DNA of 64,000 bases, from positions 11,658 through 75,657 of the forward strand of contig JAFAFW010000066.1 in assembly GCA_023423275.1 (NCBI GenBank), given 5' to 3'. The translations under genes and the position numbers were made by a program. This stretch comes from Pseudomonadota bacterium. Lineage in GTDB: Bacteria > Pseudomonadota > Alphaproteobacteria > Rhizobiales > Hyphomicrobiaceae. The notes below the pieces were generated by a model, which was given only the letters and a program-made list of their open reading frames with translations, did no database searches and was not told the DNA's origin. Of this stretch, positions 1 to 8,679 are shown one piece after another (the first letter of the stretch is position 1; each line of letters starts with the position of its first letter).

Positions 1-719
1 GAAACCCACGCAGCTTTCTGACCGACACGATCGATAACCGAATAGTGCGTGGCGGCATGCATGGCTTTGTCCTGCTCGCCCGGCTGGGCTTTTCGCACAC
101 GGTCGCCATCCGGACCCGCCGCCTTTACCAGTGCTGCCTCGATACGTCCCTGTGGCGGTCTGGGCACGCCTCGCACCAGCGCCCAATACGTCTTAGCGGC
201 GGATCTCGTCTGGAAAATCTTGCCGAGCTTGGCAGCGCCGTCGCGGGTCTTGGCGACGAGCAGAACGCCGGTGGTATCGCGGTCGAGCCGATGCACCAGA
301 CGCGGCCTGTCGCCGAAGCGATCGGTCATTCCGGCGAGGATGCCGTCGATGTGCCGCTTGGTGCCGGTGCCGCCCTGAACCGCGATCCCAAACGGCTTGT
401 TGAGCACCAGAACGGTGTCATCTTCAAACAGGATCAGGCTCTCGATGAAATCACGATCCGCCTTCGATCCGGACGGCAGAACGAGCGACGGCTTCTTCTT
501 CGGCGGCTGGCGAACGACCTTCGGCACGCGGATCTGCGATCCGGATTCGAGCCGTTCGTTGGCCTGCACCCGCCGGCTGTCGACGCGGACCTGGCCGGAG
601 CGGAGCAGTTTCTGCAGATAGCCGTGGGTGACATCCGGATAATGCGTGCGGAACCAGCGATCGAGCCGCATGCCCGTCTCATCTGGACGGACCTTGATGG
701 TTTCGACGGGATCACTCAT
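1..719 (-). CDS. rluC: RluC/RluD-family 23S rRNA pseudouridine synthase (partial)
   Basis: Converts uridines to pseudouridine in 23S rRNA. From the ATG at 719 the frame opens MSDPVETIKV; an S4 RNA-binding domain covers about residues 16-70 and the catalytic motif HRLDRDTTG lies at 143-151, with Asp146 the expected nucleophile. The C-terminal part runs off the left edge, so only about 239 residues are seen. Its ATG overlaps the crcB stop as ATGA, so translation is probably coupled to crcB. RluC and RluD cannot be told apart from this part alone. Confidence 0.9.
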   Translation of the reverse strand, partial: MSDPVETIKVRPDETGMRLDRWFRTHYPDVTHGYLQKLLRSGQVRVDSRRVQANERLESGSQIRVPKVVRQPPKKKPSLVLPSGSKADRDFIESLILFEDDTVLVLNKPFGIAVQGGTGTKRHIDGILAGMTDRFGDRPRLVHRLDRDTTGVLLVAKTRDGAAKLGKIFQTRSAAKTYWALVRGVPRPPQGRIEAALVKAAGPDGDRVRKAQPGEQDKAMHAATHYSVIDRVGQKAAWV

Positions 720-1096
720 GGCAGGAGTGCCCGCGTTGCGGTCAGGCCCAGCCAGCAGGCGGCGACAGAGAGCACGACGGAGCCCGCCAGATAAAGCAGG
801 GCGTACGTGATTTCGGCCCGTTCGATCAGCTCAACGACTTCGAATGAGAATGCAGAGAAGGTGGTGAACCCGCCGAGAATACCGGTGATCAGGAATACGC
901 GCAGCCCGGTGGTGTCGGGCAGCCGCTCCAGCAAAATTGCCACCAGGACGCCGATCAGCAGCGATCCCACGATGTTGATGATCATGGTGGCCCATGGGAA
1001 CGCCGCGCCCCACAGCCTCGTGACGTGTTGATAAACGAGGTAGCGGGCGCCTGCGCCCAAGGCACCGCCCGCGCTCGCCAATAGCAACAGTTTCAT
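716..1096 (-). CDS. crcB: Fluoride channel CrcB/Fluc
   Basis: Small four-helix membrane protein of 126 residues, the usual length for Fluc fluoride exporters, which act as dual-topology dimers in the inner membrane. The motifs seen are GAxxRY near residue 15, the TMIINIVGS stretch (NxxGS family signature) and GGFTTFSAFS (the pore-lining Phe/Thr/Ser region). The ATG at 1096 has AAAGAAG just upstream; a longer frame to 1201 lacks a plausible initiation site. It overlaps rluC by 4 nt. The 65 nt upstream do not show a fluoride riboswitch core. Confidence 0.92.
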   Translation of the reverse strand: MKLLLLASAGGALGAGARYLVYQHVTRLWGAAFPWATMIINIVGSLLIGVLVAILLERLPDTTGLRVFLITGILGGFTTFSAFSFEVVELIERAEITYALLYLAGSVVLSVAACWLGLTATRALLP

Positions 1097-1161
1097 AGCT
1101 TCTTTCCGCCTTTTCCCGCCGACATATAGTCGGTGGCAGCCCGCGGAGCAAAGGCCGTCGG

Positions 1162-1395
1162 TCAAGCCTGGGATTTTTGGCCGCCTATCCCGCCCAGCCA
1201 CCAGCCGATCGTCCAGCCGACCGCCAACCCCAGAAGGTTAACGCCCATGAAGATCAGCGCGTGGAGGTCCCCGACCTCGTCCGGGCTTTCGAAGGCGAAT
1301 TTACTGACCACCCAGGAAGCAACCGGCGAACTCACGAACACCGTAGTCGCCGCTGCCGCCACGACTGCGAAAATCATCGCAATCAGATACCGCAT
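1162..1395 (-). CDS. Small two-helix membrane protein next to the Tae4-like gene
   Basis: A 77-residue protein with two hydrophobic segments, about residues 3-25 and 47-70, joined by a short polar loop rich in Asp/Glu, and a lysine-containing tail. A strong ribosome-binding site (GAGGAG, nine nt before the ATG at 1395) supports it as real. It lies 28 nt behind the Tae4-like amidase on the same strand, so the two are probably co-transcribed. I do not recognise a family. Position suggests it could protect against or help export the amidase, but known Tai4 immunity proteins are soluble periplasmic proteins, so this is only a guess. Confidence 0.7.
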   Translation of the reverse strand: MRYLIAMIFAVVAAAATTVFVSSPVASWVVSKFAFESPDEVGDLHALIFMGVNLLGLAVGWTIGWWLGGIGGQKSQA

Positions 1396-1423
1396 CAGTT
1401 GAACTCCTCGCCGCGCCGGGGCG

Positions 1424-1972
1424 TCACTTCACTTCCCAGAACCAGATGGATCTGGCGCCAGCATAATTGGAGTAGTAGCCGAGCCAGGAAAACCACTCCA
1501 TCAGCCACTTCGCGGAGGAGCGATAGCCGTTCCACACGTCGATATGATCGCCGGTCGGGCGTCCGGCGGGGTCAGAGCTGCGGTGCCAATAATCCTCGAT
1601 GAACATGATGCCGGTGCGGCCGAACAGTTTCGGATAGAAGGCGGCGGCGTCGGCACCGGTGATCTTCTCGACGGAGGCCACACCCGGCAGATTGGCGCGG
1701 GCGAGGGCGTTGGCGAGCTGCGTGGCATTGATGAAGTGCATTTCATCCCGCGGGTGCACGGAGCAGTGTGCGCAACCTGAGATCTGCCCTGGGAGAACCC
1801 CGGAACGCTTCAGCGCAACGCCCATGCGGATCGCGCACTGGTTTGAGAAGACCGGAAAGCCTTTTTTGACCAGACTGCCTTCCAGGTTCGTCAGGTCCTG
1901 CGGCGCGATGCAGGGCGTCGACACCGATTCATTGATTGGATGACCGTTCCACAGGTCCCTGAAGGCGACCAT
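1424..1972 (-). CDS. Tae4-like peptidoglycan amidase (NlpC/P60-type fold)
   Basis: Resembles type VI secretion amidase effectors of the Tae4 family, DL-endopeptidases that cut D-Glu/mDAP bonds of peptidoglycan. The family hallmarks are visible: FSNQCAIR with the catalytic Cys at residue 46, then GRTGIMFIED, then GDHIDVWNG with His143 and Asp145, and a C-terminal aromatic strand. Length, 182 residues, fits. An extra CAHC segment sits at about 67-70. No signal peptide is evident and no T6SS gene lies in the window. The ATG at 1972 is preferred (GGGAG about nine nt upstream); an in-frame ATG at 1987 is an alternative. The next gene is a small membrane protein. Confidence 0.8.
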   Translation of the reverse strand: MVAFRDLWNGHPINESVSTPCIAPQDLTNLEGSLVKKGFPVFSNQCAIRMGVALKRSGVLPGQISGCAHCSVHPRDEMHFINATQLANALARANLPGVASVEKITGADAAAFYPKLFGRTGIMFIEDYWHRSSDPAGRPTGDHIDVWNGYRSSAKWLMEWFSWLGYYSNYAGARSIWFWEVK

Positions 1973-2114
1973 GATCCCCGCTCCCATCCCCTACACCGGC
2001 CCACGCCGCCGACTATAAGCCGTCTGTGCGACAGCTGCCAGACGCGCAGCGGTTTACCCCATTTCGCGGCCGGTCTACAACAGGCTGACACCACGCCCAG
2101 GGACGAGCCCATCG

Positions 2115-4127
2115 ATGTTCAAGAAGATCCTGATCGCCAATCGCGGCGAAATTGCATGCCGTGTGATCAAGACGGCGCGCCGCATGGGGATCAAGACGGT
2201 TGCCGTCTATTCCGACGCAGACCGCGAGGCTCTGCATGTCGAGATGGCGGATGAGGCGGTTCACCTCGGGCCTCCGCCAGCGGCCGAGTCTTACCTCCTC
2301 ATCGACAAGATCGTGGAAGCTTGCAAGGCCACCGGTGCCGAGGCGGTCCATCCCGGGTATGGCTTCCTGTCCGAGCGCGAGGCGTTTCCGAAGGCGCTGG
2401 CCGCAGCGGGCATCGTGTTCATCGGCCCGAACCCCGGCGCCATCGCCGCCATGGGCGACAAGATCGAATCCAAGCGCGCTGCAGCCGCGGCCAAAGTCTC
2501 GACCGTTCCGGGCTATCTGGGCGAAATCGCCGACGCGAAGCAGGCGGTGCGGATTGCCGACGAGATCGGCTATCCCGTAATGATCAAGGCGTCGGCGGGC
2601 GGTGGCGGCAAAGGTATGCGCATCGCCGAGAGCCGGAAGGAGGTCGAGGAAGGCTTCCAGTCGGCACGATCCGAGGCCAAGTCGAGTTTCGGTGACGACC
2701 GTGTGTTCATCGAGAAGTTCATCGTCGACCCGCGGCACATTGAAATTCAGGTGCTGGGCGACAAGCACGGCAACGTGATCTATCTCGGCGAGCGCGAATG
2801 CTCCATCCAGCGCCGCAACCAGAAGGTTATCGAAGAGGCGCCGTCACCGCTGCTCGATGAGAAAACCCGCAAAGCGATGGGCGAGCAGGCCGTCGCGCTG
2901 GCCAAAGCCGTCAATTACGACTCGGCGGGCACGGTCGAATTCGTGGCGGGGCAGGATAAGAGCTTCTACTTCCTGGAGATGAACACCCGCTTGCAGGTCG
3001 AGCATCCCGTGACGGAGATGATCACCGGCATCGATCTGGTGGAGCAGATGATCCGTGTCGCCGCCGGAGAGAAGCTCGGCCTCAAGCAGAAGGACGTCAA
3101 GCTCGCGGGCTGGGCGGTCGAAAGCCGTATTTACGCAGAAGATCCGTTCCGCGGCTTCCTGCCGTCGATCGGACGGCTGGTGAAGTATCGCCCGCCGGCG
3201 GAGGGCGCGGCCGGCGGGGGCACGGTGCGCAACGACACCGGCGTCTTTGAAGGCGGCGAGATCTCGATGTACTACGATCCGATGATCGCCAAGCTCGTGA
3301 CGCATGCGCCGACGCGCGAAGCCGCGATCGACCTGCAGGCCGAGGCGCTCGATGCGTTCTACATCGACGGCATCCAGCACAACATTCCATTTTTGACCGC
3401 CCTGATGCAGCATCCACGCTGGCGCCAGGGTCGACTGTCGACGTCCTTCATCAAGGACGAGTACCCCGCGGGCTTCAAGCCTCGCGCACCGGAAGGCGGG
3501 GATCTGCAACTTCTCGCTGCGGTGGCGGCGGGCATCGATCATCAAGCCAACGCCCGGCGCCGTCAGATCGACGGACAGATGGACGGACGCAGCGTTCGCT
3601 TCGCCAGTCAGCGGGTGGTCGATCTCGGGGGCAAGACGACGCGTCTGTCCGTCGATGGTGAACTCGGCAGTCCGGTACAAATCCGCTTTGCCGATGCTGC
3701 GGACGGCCAGACCGTCGAGGTGATGTCGCGATGGTGGCCAGGGGAACCCGTTTGGACGGGCTCGGTTGGCGGCCGCTCCGTATCGGTGCAGGTGCGGCCT
3801 ATCCTCAACGGTTACGAACTCGACTATCGCGGGATCCAGGTCCAGGCTCGTGTCTATACCGAGCGTGAGGCGGAGCTGGTTGCTCTCATGCCGGAGCGGG
3901 TTGCGGCCGATATGTCGAAGTTCCTGCTGTGCCCCATGCCAGGACTGGTGAAAGCCATTCATGTTACTCAAGGCCAGGAGGTGAAGGCAGGTGATCCGCT
4001 GGCCGTGGTGGAAGCCATGAAGATGGAGAACATCCTCAAAGCCGAACGCGACGGCGTGATCAAGGTGGTGAAGGCCAAGGCGGGCGATAGCCTCGCCGTC
4101 GATGCGGTAATCCTGGAATTTGCCTGA
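2115..4127 (+). CDS. pccA: Acetyl/propionyl-CoA carboxylase, biotin-containing alpha subunit
   Basis: 670 residues with full domain order: biotin carboxylase N-terminal domain (FKKILIANRGEIACRV at the start), ATP-grasp domain with the GGGGKGMR loop near residue 165, biotin carboxylase C-terminal domain to about 445, a linker/BT domain, and a C-terminal biotinyl domain with AMKM, the biotin-accepting lysine being Lys636. The enzyme carboxylates biotin with ATP and bicarbonate and hands the carboxyl group to a separate beta subunit, which is not in this window. Propionyl-CoA is the likely substrate by overall similarity; acetyl- or methylcrotonyl-CoA cannot be excluded. A GNAT gene follows 15 nt later. 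Confidence 0.93.
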   Translation: MFKKILIANRGEIACRVIKTARRMGIKTVAVYSDADREALHVEMADEAVHLGPPPAAESYLLIDKIVEACKATGAEAVHPGYGFLSEREAFPKALAAAGIVFIGPNPGAIAAMGDKIESKRAAAAAKVSTVPGYLGEIADAKQAVRIADEIGYPVMIKASAGGGGKGMRIAESRKEVEEGFQSARSEAKSSFGDDRVFIEKFIVDPRHIEIQVLGDKHGNVIYLGERECSIQRRNQKVIEEAPSPLLDEKTRKAMGEQAVALAKAVNYDSAGTVEFVAGQDKSFYFLEMNTRLQVEHPVTEMITGIDLVEQMIRVAAGEKLGLKQKDVKLAGWAVESRIYAEDPFRGFLPSIGRLVKYRPPAEGAAGGGTVRNDTGVFEGGEISMYYDPMIAKLVTHAPTREAAIDLQAEALDAFYIDGIQHNIPFLTALMQHPRWRQGRLSTSFIKDEYPAGFKPRAPEGGDLQLLAAVAAGIDHQANARRRQIDGQMDGRSVRFASQRVVDLGGKTTRLSVDGELGSPVQIRFADAADGQTVEVMSRWWPGEPVWTGSVGGRSVSVQVRPILNGYELDYRGIQVQARVYTEREAELVALMPERVAADMSKFLLCPMPGLVKAIHVTQGQEVKAGDPLAVVEAMKMENILKAERDGVIKVVKAKAGDSLAVDAVILEFA

Positions 4128-4142
4128 GAAGGCGACGACCCA

Positions 4143-4661
4143 ATGGGTGGCGGTGACGAGCTATTCTTGAATCGTTGGATGCGCCTCAAGGATGAGGCCC
4201 GGCGGCCTGTGACGATTGCCGCCGAAACTCCGGATCAGCCGGAAATCTCGGCGTTCCTCGCGGCATCGGATGCATATTCGCAAAGCCTCTATCCGCCTGA
4301 GAGCAATCATCTCGTAGATCTTGGTGTGCTGACGGCGACGAACGCGCATTTTCTTGTCGCCAGGCGTGGGGGTGAGGCCGTCGGATGCGGCGCGCTCATT
4401 ACAAAGGGTGCCAGTTGGGGCGAGCTCAAGCGGATGTGGGTGTCGCCGGCTGTGCGCGGGCGCGGCCTCGGCCGCAGATTGGTCGAGGCGATCGAGGCGG
4501 AAGCGCGGACGCGTGGCATTAAAACCTTGCGGCTCGAAACCGGCATCTACCAGCTCGAAGCCATCGGTCTTTACCGGAAGTGCGGCTTTGCGGAGCGAGA
4601 GCCGTTCGGTGACTACCAGCCCGATCCGCTGAGCCTGTTCATGGAAAAGCAGCTCGACTGA
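4143..4661 (+). CDS. GNAT-family N-acetyltransferase
   Basis: 172 residues with a GNAT fold; the acetyl-CoA pyrophosphate-binding loop reads VRGRGLGRRL at about residues 108-117, after the core strand LKRMWVSP, and the tail ends with YRKCGFAEREPFGDY, the common motif B region. The substrate is unknown; the pattern is close to the small soluble GNATs that acetylate amino acids or amines. It starts 15 nt after pccA with GAGAAGG upstream and is likely in the same transcript. The first 20 residues look unlike the family, so initiation at a later codon is possible. Confidence 0.85.
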   Translation: MGGGDELFLNRWMRLKDEARRPVTIAAETPDQPEISAFLAASDAYSQSLYPPESNHLVDLGVLTATNAHFLVARRGGEAVGCGALITKGASWGELKRMWVSPAVRGRGLGRRLVEAIEAEARTRGIKTLRLETGIYQLEAIGLYRKCGFAEREPFGDYQPDPLSLFMEKQLD

Positions 4662-4663
4662 AA

Positions 4664-4687
4664 CGGTCTGCGGCCATTACCAGACCG
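4664..4687. terminator. Hairpin between convergent genes
   Basis: Perfect 7-bp stem CGGTCTG/CAGACCG with a 10-nt loop, placed exactly where the GNAT gene (plus) and the deacetylase (minus) converge. There is no T-run on either side, so an intrinsic terminator is uncertain. Confidence 0.3.
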
Positions 4688-5558
4688 CTGGTGTCACGAA
4701 GCGGGCAACATCCGCATGCGTCGCGAACCAGACGCCGTCATGACCTTTCATGTGCCTGATCAGCTCTTCGAGAATGAAGATGCGCGAGCGATAGCCGATG
4801 ACATGCGGGTGCATCGTGAGCAGGAACAGGCCGCCTTCGGCATAGGCGCGGTCAAACTCGCGGCGGAAGATATCGAGGATTGCGTCGAGCGGCGTATAGG
4901 GCCGAAGCGACTGGAAGCGATGCATCATCAGATAAGCGGCATCGTCCCTGATCCATTCGACGGGCAGCTCGACAATGTTGGTCGGCGTGCCGTTGTCGAT
5001 CAGCTCATAGGGATCATCGTCAGCCATCAGAGACGAGTCGTAGAGGAGCCCCAGCTCCCGTTCGATCTTCAGGGTCGCTGGTGAAAAGTCCCAGGACGGG
5101 GTCCGCATGCCCACCGGCCGGATGCCTGTAACCTTCTCCAGCGTGTCCGCGGCGCGAAAATGCAAGTCGCGTTCGTTAGCTTCCGGCAGCGTCGCATTGA
5201 GTTCGTGGATCCAGCCATGCAGGCCGATTTCATGGCCTTGCGCAATGACGTGGCGCTGCTCGTCGGGATGGAGCAGTGCCGAAACTGCGGGAACGAAGAA
5301 CGTCGCCGGAATCTCTTCGCGCTTCAGTGTTTCGAGAATGCGGGGCACCCCGACGCGTGATCCGTATTCGCCCCAGGACATGCGGCCGATCGAATGGCCG
5401 CCATCGCGCAGCTCGTTGGTTTCATGATCACTGTCGAATGAGAGAGCGACGGCGCAGCGGGCACCTCCGAACCAGCGTTCCGGCTTCAGCGATTGCCCGG
5501 CGCGAACTTGAGCAACCCGCCGCCGCCATTCCGCCTCGGGCCACTGCCATGGCTCCAT
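4677..5558 (-). CDS. Polysaccharide deacetylase family protein (cytoplasmic, PuuE/PgdA-like)
   Basis: 293 residues with a NodB-type carbohydrate esterase 4 fold. Motif 1 is SFDSDHE (catalytic Asp and metal Asp), motif 2 is GLHGWIHE (replacing the HxxxH metal pair), motif 3 is MRTPSWDFS, and near the C terminus lies LTMHPHVIG. This set of changes is that of the non-canonical branch holding HpPgdA and the allantoinase-like PuuE, not the classical chitin deacetylases. No signal peptide is seen, in contrast to the second deacetylase at 30.7 kb. Substrate unknown: peptidoglycan, or a small ureide or imide hydrolysed at a C-N bond. It converges with the upstream GNAT gene. Confidence 0.85.
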   Translation of the reverse strand: MEPWQWPEAEWRRRVAQVRAGQSLKPERWFGGARCAVALSFDSDHETNELRDGGHSIGRMSWGEYGSRVGVPRILETLKREEIPATFFVPAVSALLHPDEQRHVIAQGHEIGLHGWIHELNATLPEANERDLHFRAADTLEKVTGIRPVGMRTPSWDFSPATLKIERELGLLYDSSLMADDDPYELIDNGTPTNIVELPVEWIRDDAAYLMMHRFQSLRPYTPLDAILDIFRREFDRAYAEGGLFLLTMHPHVIGYRSRIFILEELIRHMKGHDGVWFATHADVARFVTPAVW

Positions 5559-5666
5559 CTCTTGCGCTCCTGCTGATTGATCGCCGGTTGGCTATGGCTT
5601 GTATCACAGCATTCAGCCATTGCGCACGCAAGTCAGGCACCACAATCAGGCAGGAGCTGCCAACAA

Positions 5667-5701
5667 AAAGCCGATCGAATGCTGCGCATCCGATCGGCTT
5701 T
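5667..5701 (-). terminator. Rho-independent terminator of the NYN gene
   Basis: On the minus strand an 11-bp perfect stem (AAAGCCGATCG paired with its complement, 13-nt loop) is followed by a T-tract, 27 nt after the stop of the NYN-LOTUS gene. Confidence 0.75.
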
Positions 5702-5727
5702 CATTGCATCTGGTATCTGCGTCAGGT

Positions 5728-7560
5728 TCAGCCGCGCAGACGGGTTCTTACGATGCGCGGGAATTCATCGTCGCCGATGATGTCGTCCCCGCCACCTGCA
5801 AAAGCGGGTGATCCCAGAGACTGGCCGGCCGCGGCCCCACGGGGCAGAGCGCTGCGTGCGTCAGCAGCCGGGGTGCGCTCATCGAGCGACCACCACCGCT
5901 GGCCACGCGGATCGCTAGGGGCAGCCGGGGCCGGCATGGCGGGACGCGACGCGGCCGTCGCAGGCTGTGGCGCTGCTCGTTGAGCAGGCGCAACCGGCCC
6001 GCCGGTAAACCAGGCATCGATCAGATCGATCTCATCCGGGGTGAGGTTCATCCCATGGCTGCGGCAGCGCGCCACGACGAAGTTCCGGAACCGGCCAGCG
6101 AAGAGATTCGCCGAAGCGCCTTGCTCGAACCACGGATCGGCCTCGCTGACTACGTCCAGGACGAAGCGGATGTCGTCGCGCCGGAAATCAAATCCCAGCT
6201 CGCGGCCGCGATTGGCGATATTGGCCAGCGTCTGGGCGCCCTGGAGGCCGACTTGATTGATCTCCTGCGCCATGACGTCGAACAGTGAGCGATATTCCGG
6301 CGGTGACAGAGGCGGAGCCTGACACGCCTCGTGAATGCGCGTGATCGATTGCTGAAGCGCCATCGCGTTATCGGCCGTCTTTGGAGCAGCCGGAGCGGGA
6401 ACGGACGCCCGCGGCGCCGGAACCATTGGCGGCAGTTCGGGGGAGATCTCACGCGATGCCGTGGCCGGCAATCCACCCGTGGACAGAGGTTGTGAGGGTC
6501 GCTGCAGAGGCAAGCCACGCTTGATGGCCGGAGAAGGCTCCAGGGCCTGCCCGCGTGAGGCCGGTGCAGCGGTTGGCGGGGTCGGGATCGACGGACGAGA
6601 CGCCGGTGGCGTCGTTGCCTGCCGTTCGATCCGGTCGCCACGGCCCGACGTGAGAGACGAGTCCCCTGGCACTTGGCGCTTCACGTCATAGGCCACGTAC
6701 GGCGGCTGCTCGCTCAGACGAATGCCCTCGGGCAAGCTCTGCAGCAGCAGTTCGCGGAATGAGCCCGCGCCCGCCCAGTTCGTACCCACAGTCCGATCAT
6801 GACCCAGGGTGCGCGTTGCCCGCTCGGCGAGAGCCTCTAGCGGTACGGGCGTCCCGGCCGCTTTCACCGCATTGGAAATCTCTGCGATGATTTCGCGCCG
6901 CGCATCGTCATGAGGGGCGCCGCGACTGGCGCTCGTGATGGCCACGGCAGAAGTCTGGATATCTTCCGTCGACTTGTCGCCGACGAGGATGTTCAGCAGA
7001 TCCGACTCGCGGATCTCGCCGTCCGCGATTGCGACGTAGGGAGCTGCTGTAAAGTCATTGGCGAACACGACAGTGCGCCGCGCGTGTGCCCGCAGTCTGT
7101 GCAGAACCGGCGTGAAATCCGCGTCACCCGAGAGGATGACGAATTCATCGAAGTAGGTGTCGTGATGGAGATAGTCTCGAACGTCCATCACCATGCGAAT
7201 GTCTGAGGAATTCTTGAGCTGCGCCGTCAGAGGCGGGCAGTCGACGATCTCGAAGCCGGCACGCAGGAAGTGGTGCCGGACAAACGGGAACGACGTCATG
7301 TCGGTCGAATTGTCGCTTTGATTGCGGCGCGGCACTGGATTGCCGTAACAGCGGTTCAGCACCAGGCGGCGCTGGACGTCCGTCGTCAGCTTGTTCGTCG
7401 GCGTGATCAGTCGCCCGGATTCGATCTCGGCCAGCCACGCGCCGGCATCCTTCGCAAACCGCTTCGCCGCTTCTTCGTTTTTGCGCCGAAGTGACAAGTA
7501 AATATTGTCGTAGTCTACAAAGACCGCGCTGAGAATCTGCCCTGAGGTCTCGCGCTTCAT
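5728..7560 (-). CDS. NYN-domain protein with LOTUS/OST-HTH domain
   Basis: 610 residues. An N-terminal NYN (PIN-like) ribonuclease domain covers about 8-195, with acidic residues in FVDYDN (Asp16, Asp18), SSDIRMVMD (Asp120) and LSGDADF (Asp146, Asp148). A LOTUS/OST-HTH-like winged helix follows at about 219-294, then a long Pro/Ala linker (about 300-400) and a second conserved-looking helical block at 400-520, then another Pro/Ala tail. LabA/MARF1-like proteins with this pairing cleave or bind RNA; targets are unknown. The ATG at 7560 is chosen; 7593 is also possible. It stands alone with its own terminator. Confidence 0.85.
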   Translation of the reverse strand: MKRETSGQILSAVFVDYDNIYLSLRRKNEEAAKRFAKDAGAWLAEIESGRLITPTNKLTTDVQRRLVLNRCYGNPVPRRNQSDNSTDMTSFPFVRHHFLRAGFEIVDCPPLTAQLKNSSDIRMVMDVRDYLHHDTYFDEFVILSGDADFTPVLHRLRAHARRTVVFANDFTAAPYVAIADGEIRESDLLNILVGDKSTEDIQTSAVAITSASRGAPHDDARREIIAEISNAVKAAGTPVPLEALAERATRTLGHDRTVGTNWAGAGSFRELLLQSLPEGIRLSEQPPYVAYDVKRQVPGDSSLTSGRGDRIERQATTPPASRPSIPTPPTAAPASRGQALEPSPAIKRGLPLQRPSQPLSTGGLPATASREISPELPPMVPAPRASVPAPAAPKTADNAMALQQSITRIHEACQAPPLSPPEYRSLFDVMAQEINQVGLQGAQTLANIANRGRELGFDFRRDDIRFVLDVVSEADPWFEQGASANLFAGRFRNFVVARCRSHGMNLTPDEIDLIDAWFTGGPVAPAQRAAPQPATAASRPAMPAPAAPSDPRGQRWWSLDERTPAADARSALPRGAAAGQSLGSPAFAGGGDDIIGDDEFPRIVRTRLRG

Positions 7561-7767
7561 TCTGGTAGGCCCCCGCTTGCCGCCCGTAATCATCCCACTT
7601 TGACGGCAATCTTTACGAGTCGGGGGGGACCCGCAAGCGCACCAGCGGCGCGGTCGAGGGAATCAATGCCGACAAACCACTGAATCAGCAGTTTGTCGGG
7701 ATTTTGCCGCTTGTTTCCGCAGTGGATAAGTTTTGCGACGCAGCGCCAGAACGGCCAAACAACGGCC

Positions 7768-8538
7768 TCAGCCGCGGTTTTTGCGATCCCGGATTTCACC
7801 GAAGACCTTCCAGTCGGGTTCACCGATCATACCGAGCCGCTTGCGGATGTCGGGGCTGTTCGGGCGCAGGAACGGGTTGGTGGCCAGTTCCAGGTCGATC
7901 CGTGTCGGCAACGTCGGCTTTCCGGCAGCGGCGAGTTGCTCGACCTCTTTCATGCGCGTCTGAAGCGCCTCGTTCTCGGGTTCGATGGTGAGCGCGAACT
8001 TGGCATTGGCGAGTGTGTACTCATGTCCGCAGTAAACCGTAGTCGCCGGCGGCAACGCCATGATCTTCTGAAGCGATTGCCACATCATTTCGTAGGTACC
8101 CTCGATGACGCGTCCGCAGCCCATGGCGAACAGCGTGTCACCGGCGAAGGCAACGTCAGCCGCAGGGAACCAGTAGGTGATATGGCCCGCGGTATGTCCT
8201 GGCGTGTCGAAGACGTGCACCTGGAACGAGCCGAATGCGAACACGTCACCTTCACTGACGGTCTGATCGATGCCGGGAATTTTGGAAGCTTCGGCCTTGG
8301 GGCCGATGACGGTGCAATGGGTTTCCGCCTTCAGCGGAAGGATACCGTCGGTGTGGTCGGCGTGATGATGGGTGACAAGGATATGCGTCAGCTTCCAGCC
8401 CTTCTCGGCCAGCGCGCGCCGGACGGCGTCCGCCTCCGGAGCATCGATCGAAGCCACCAGCCCAGTCTCCGGGTCGCGGATGATAACGCCGTAATTGTCG
8501 CTCAGGCAGGGAAACTGGAAGATCTCAAGCTTTGCCAT
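7768..8538 (-). CDS. gloB: Hydroxyacylglutathione hydrolase (glyoxalase II)
   Basis: 256 residues with the metallo-beta-lactamase fold. The binuclear metal motif THHHADHTDG lies at 56-65 and is followed by the later metal ligands in FDTPGHTAGH, FAGDTLF and YCGHEYT; the C-terminal glutathione-binding domain ends in PDIRKRLGM. It hydrolyses S-D-lactoylglutathione to D-lactate and glutathione, the second step of methylglyoxal detoxification, in the cytoplasm. It is divergent from a methyltransferase gene, a common arrangement in rhizobia. An in-frame ATG begins at 8538 after a short leader. Confidence 0.95.
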   Translation of the reverse strand: MAKLEIFQFPCLSDNYGVIIRDPETGLVASIDAPEADAVRRALAEKGWKLTHILVTHHHADHTDGILPLKAETHCTVIGPKAEASKIPGIDQTVSEGDVFAFGSFQVHVFDTPGHTAGHITYWFPAADVAFAGDTLFAMGCGRVIEGTYEMMWQSLQKIMALPPATTVYCGHEYTLANAKFALTIEPENEALQTRMKEVEQLAAAGKPTLPTRIDLELATNPFLRPNSPDIRKRLGMIGEPDWKVFGEIRDRKNRG

Positions 8539-8679
8539 CGCGGATGCTCCATGATTTTATGTAAAGGTTCTAATTGGCCGCGGCAAAACTAGCAGCGGGT
8601 CCAGGGATTGCAACCGCCTGCGCCGAAAGCAAGAAGCGCATTATTTGGGTGGTGCAGAACACGTGCACTTATATTGCAA

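Noticed and set aside
1097..1161. Fluoride riboswitch before crcB
   Set aside because: The conserved pseudoknot sequence of the crcB motif RNA was not found in the short leader.
1424..1972. Complete type VI secretion locus
   Set aside because: Only the Tae4-like amidase is present; no Tss genes in the window.
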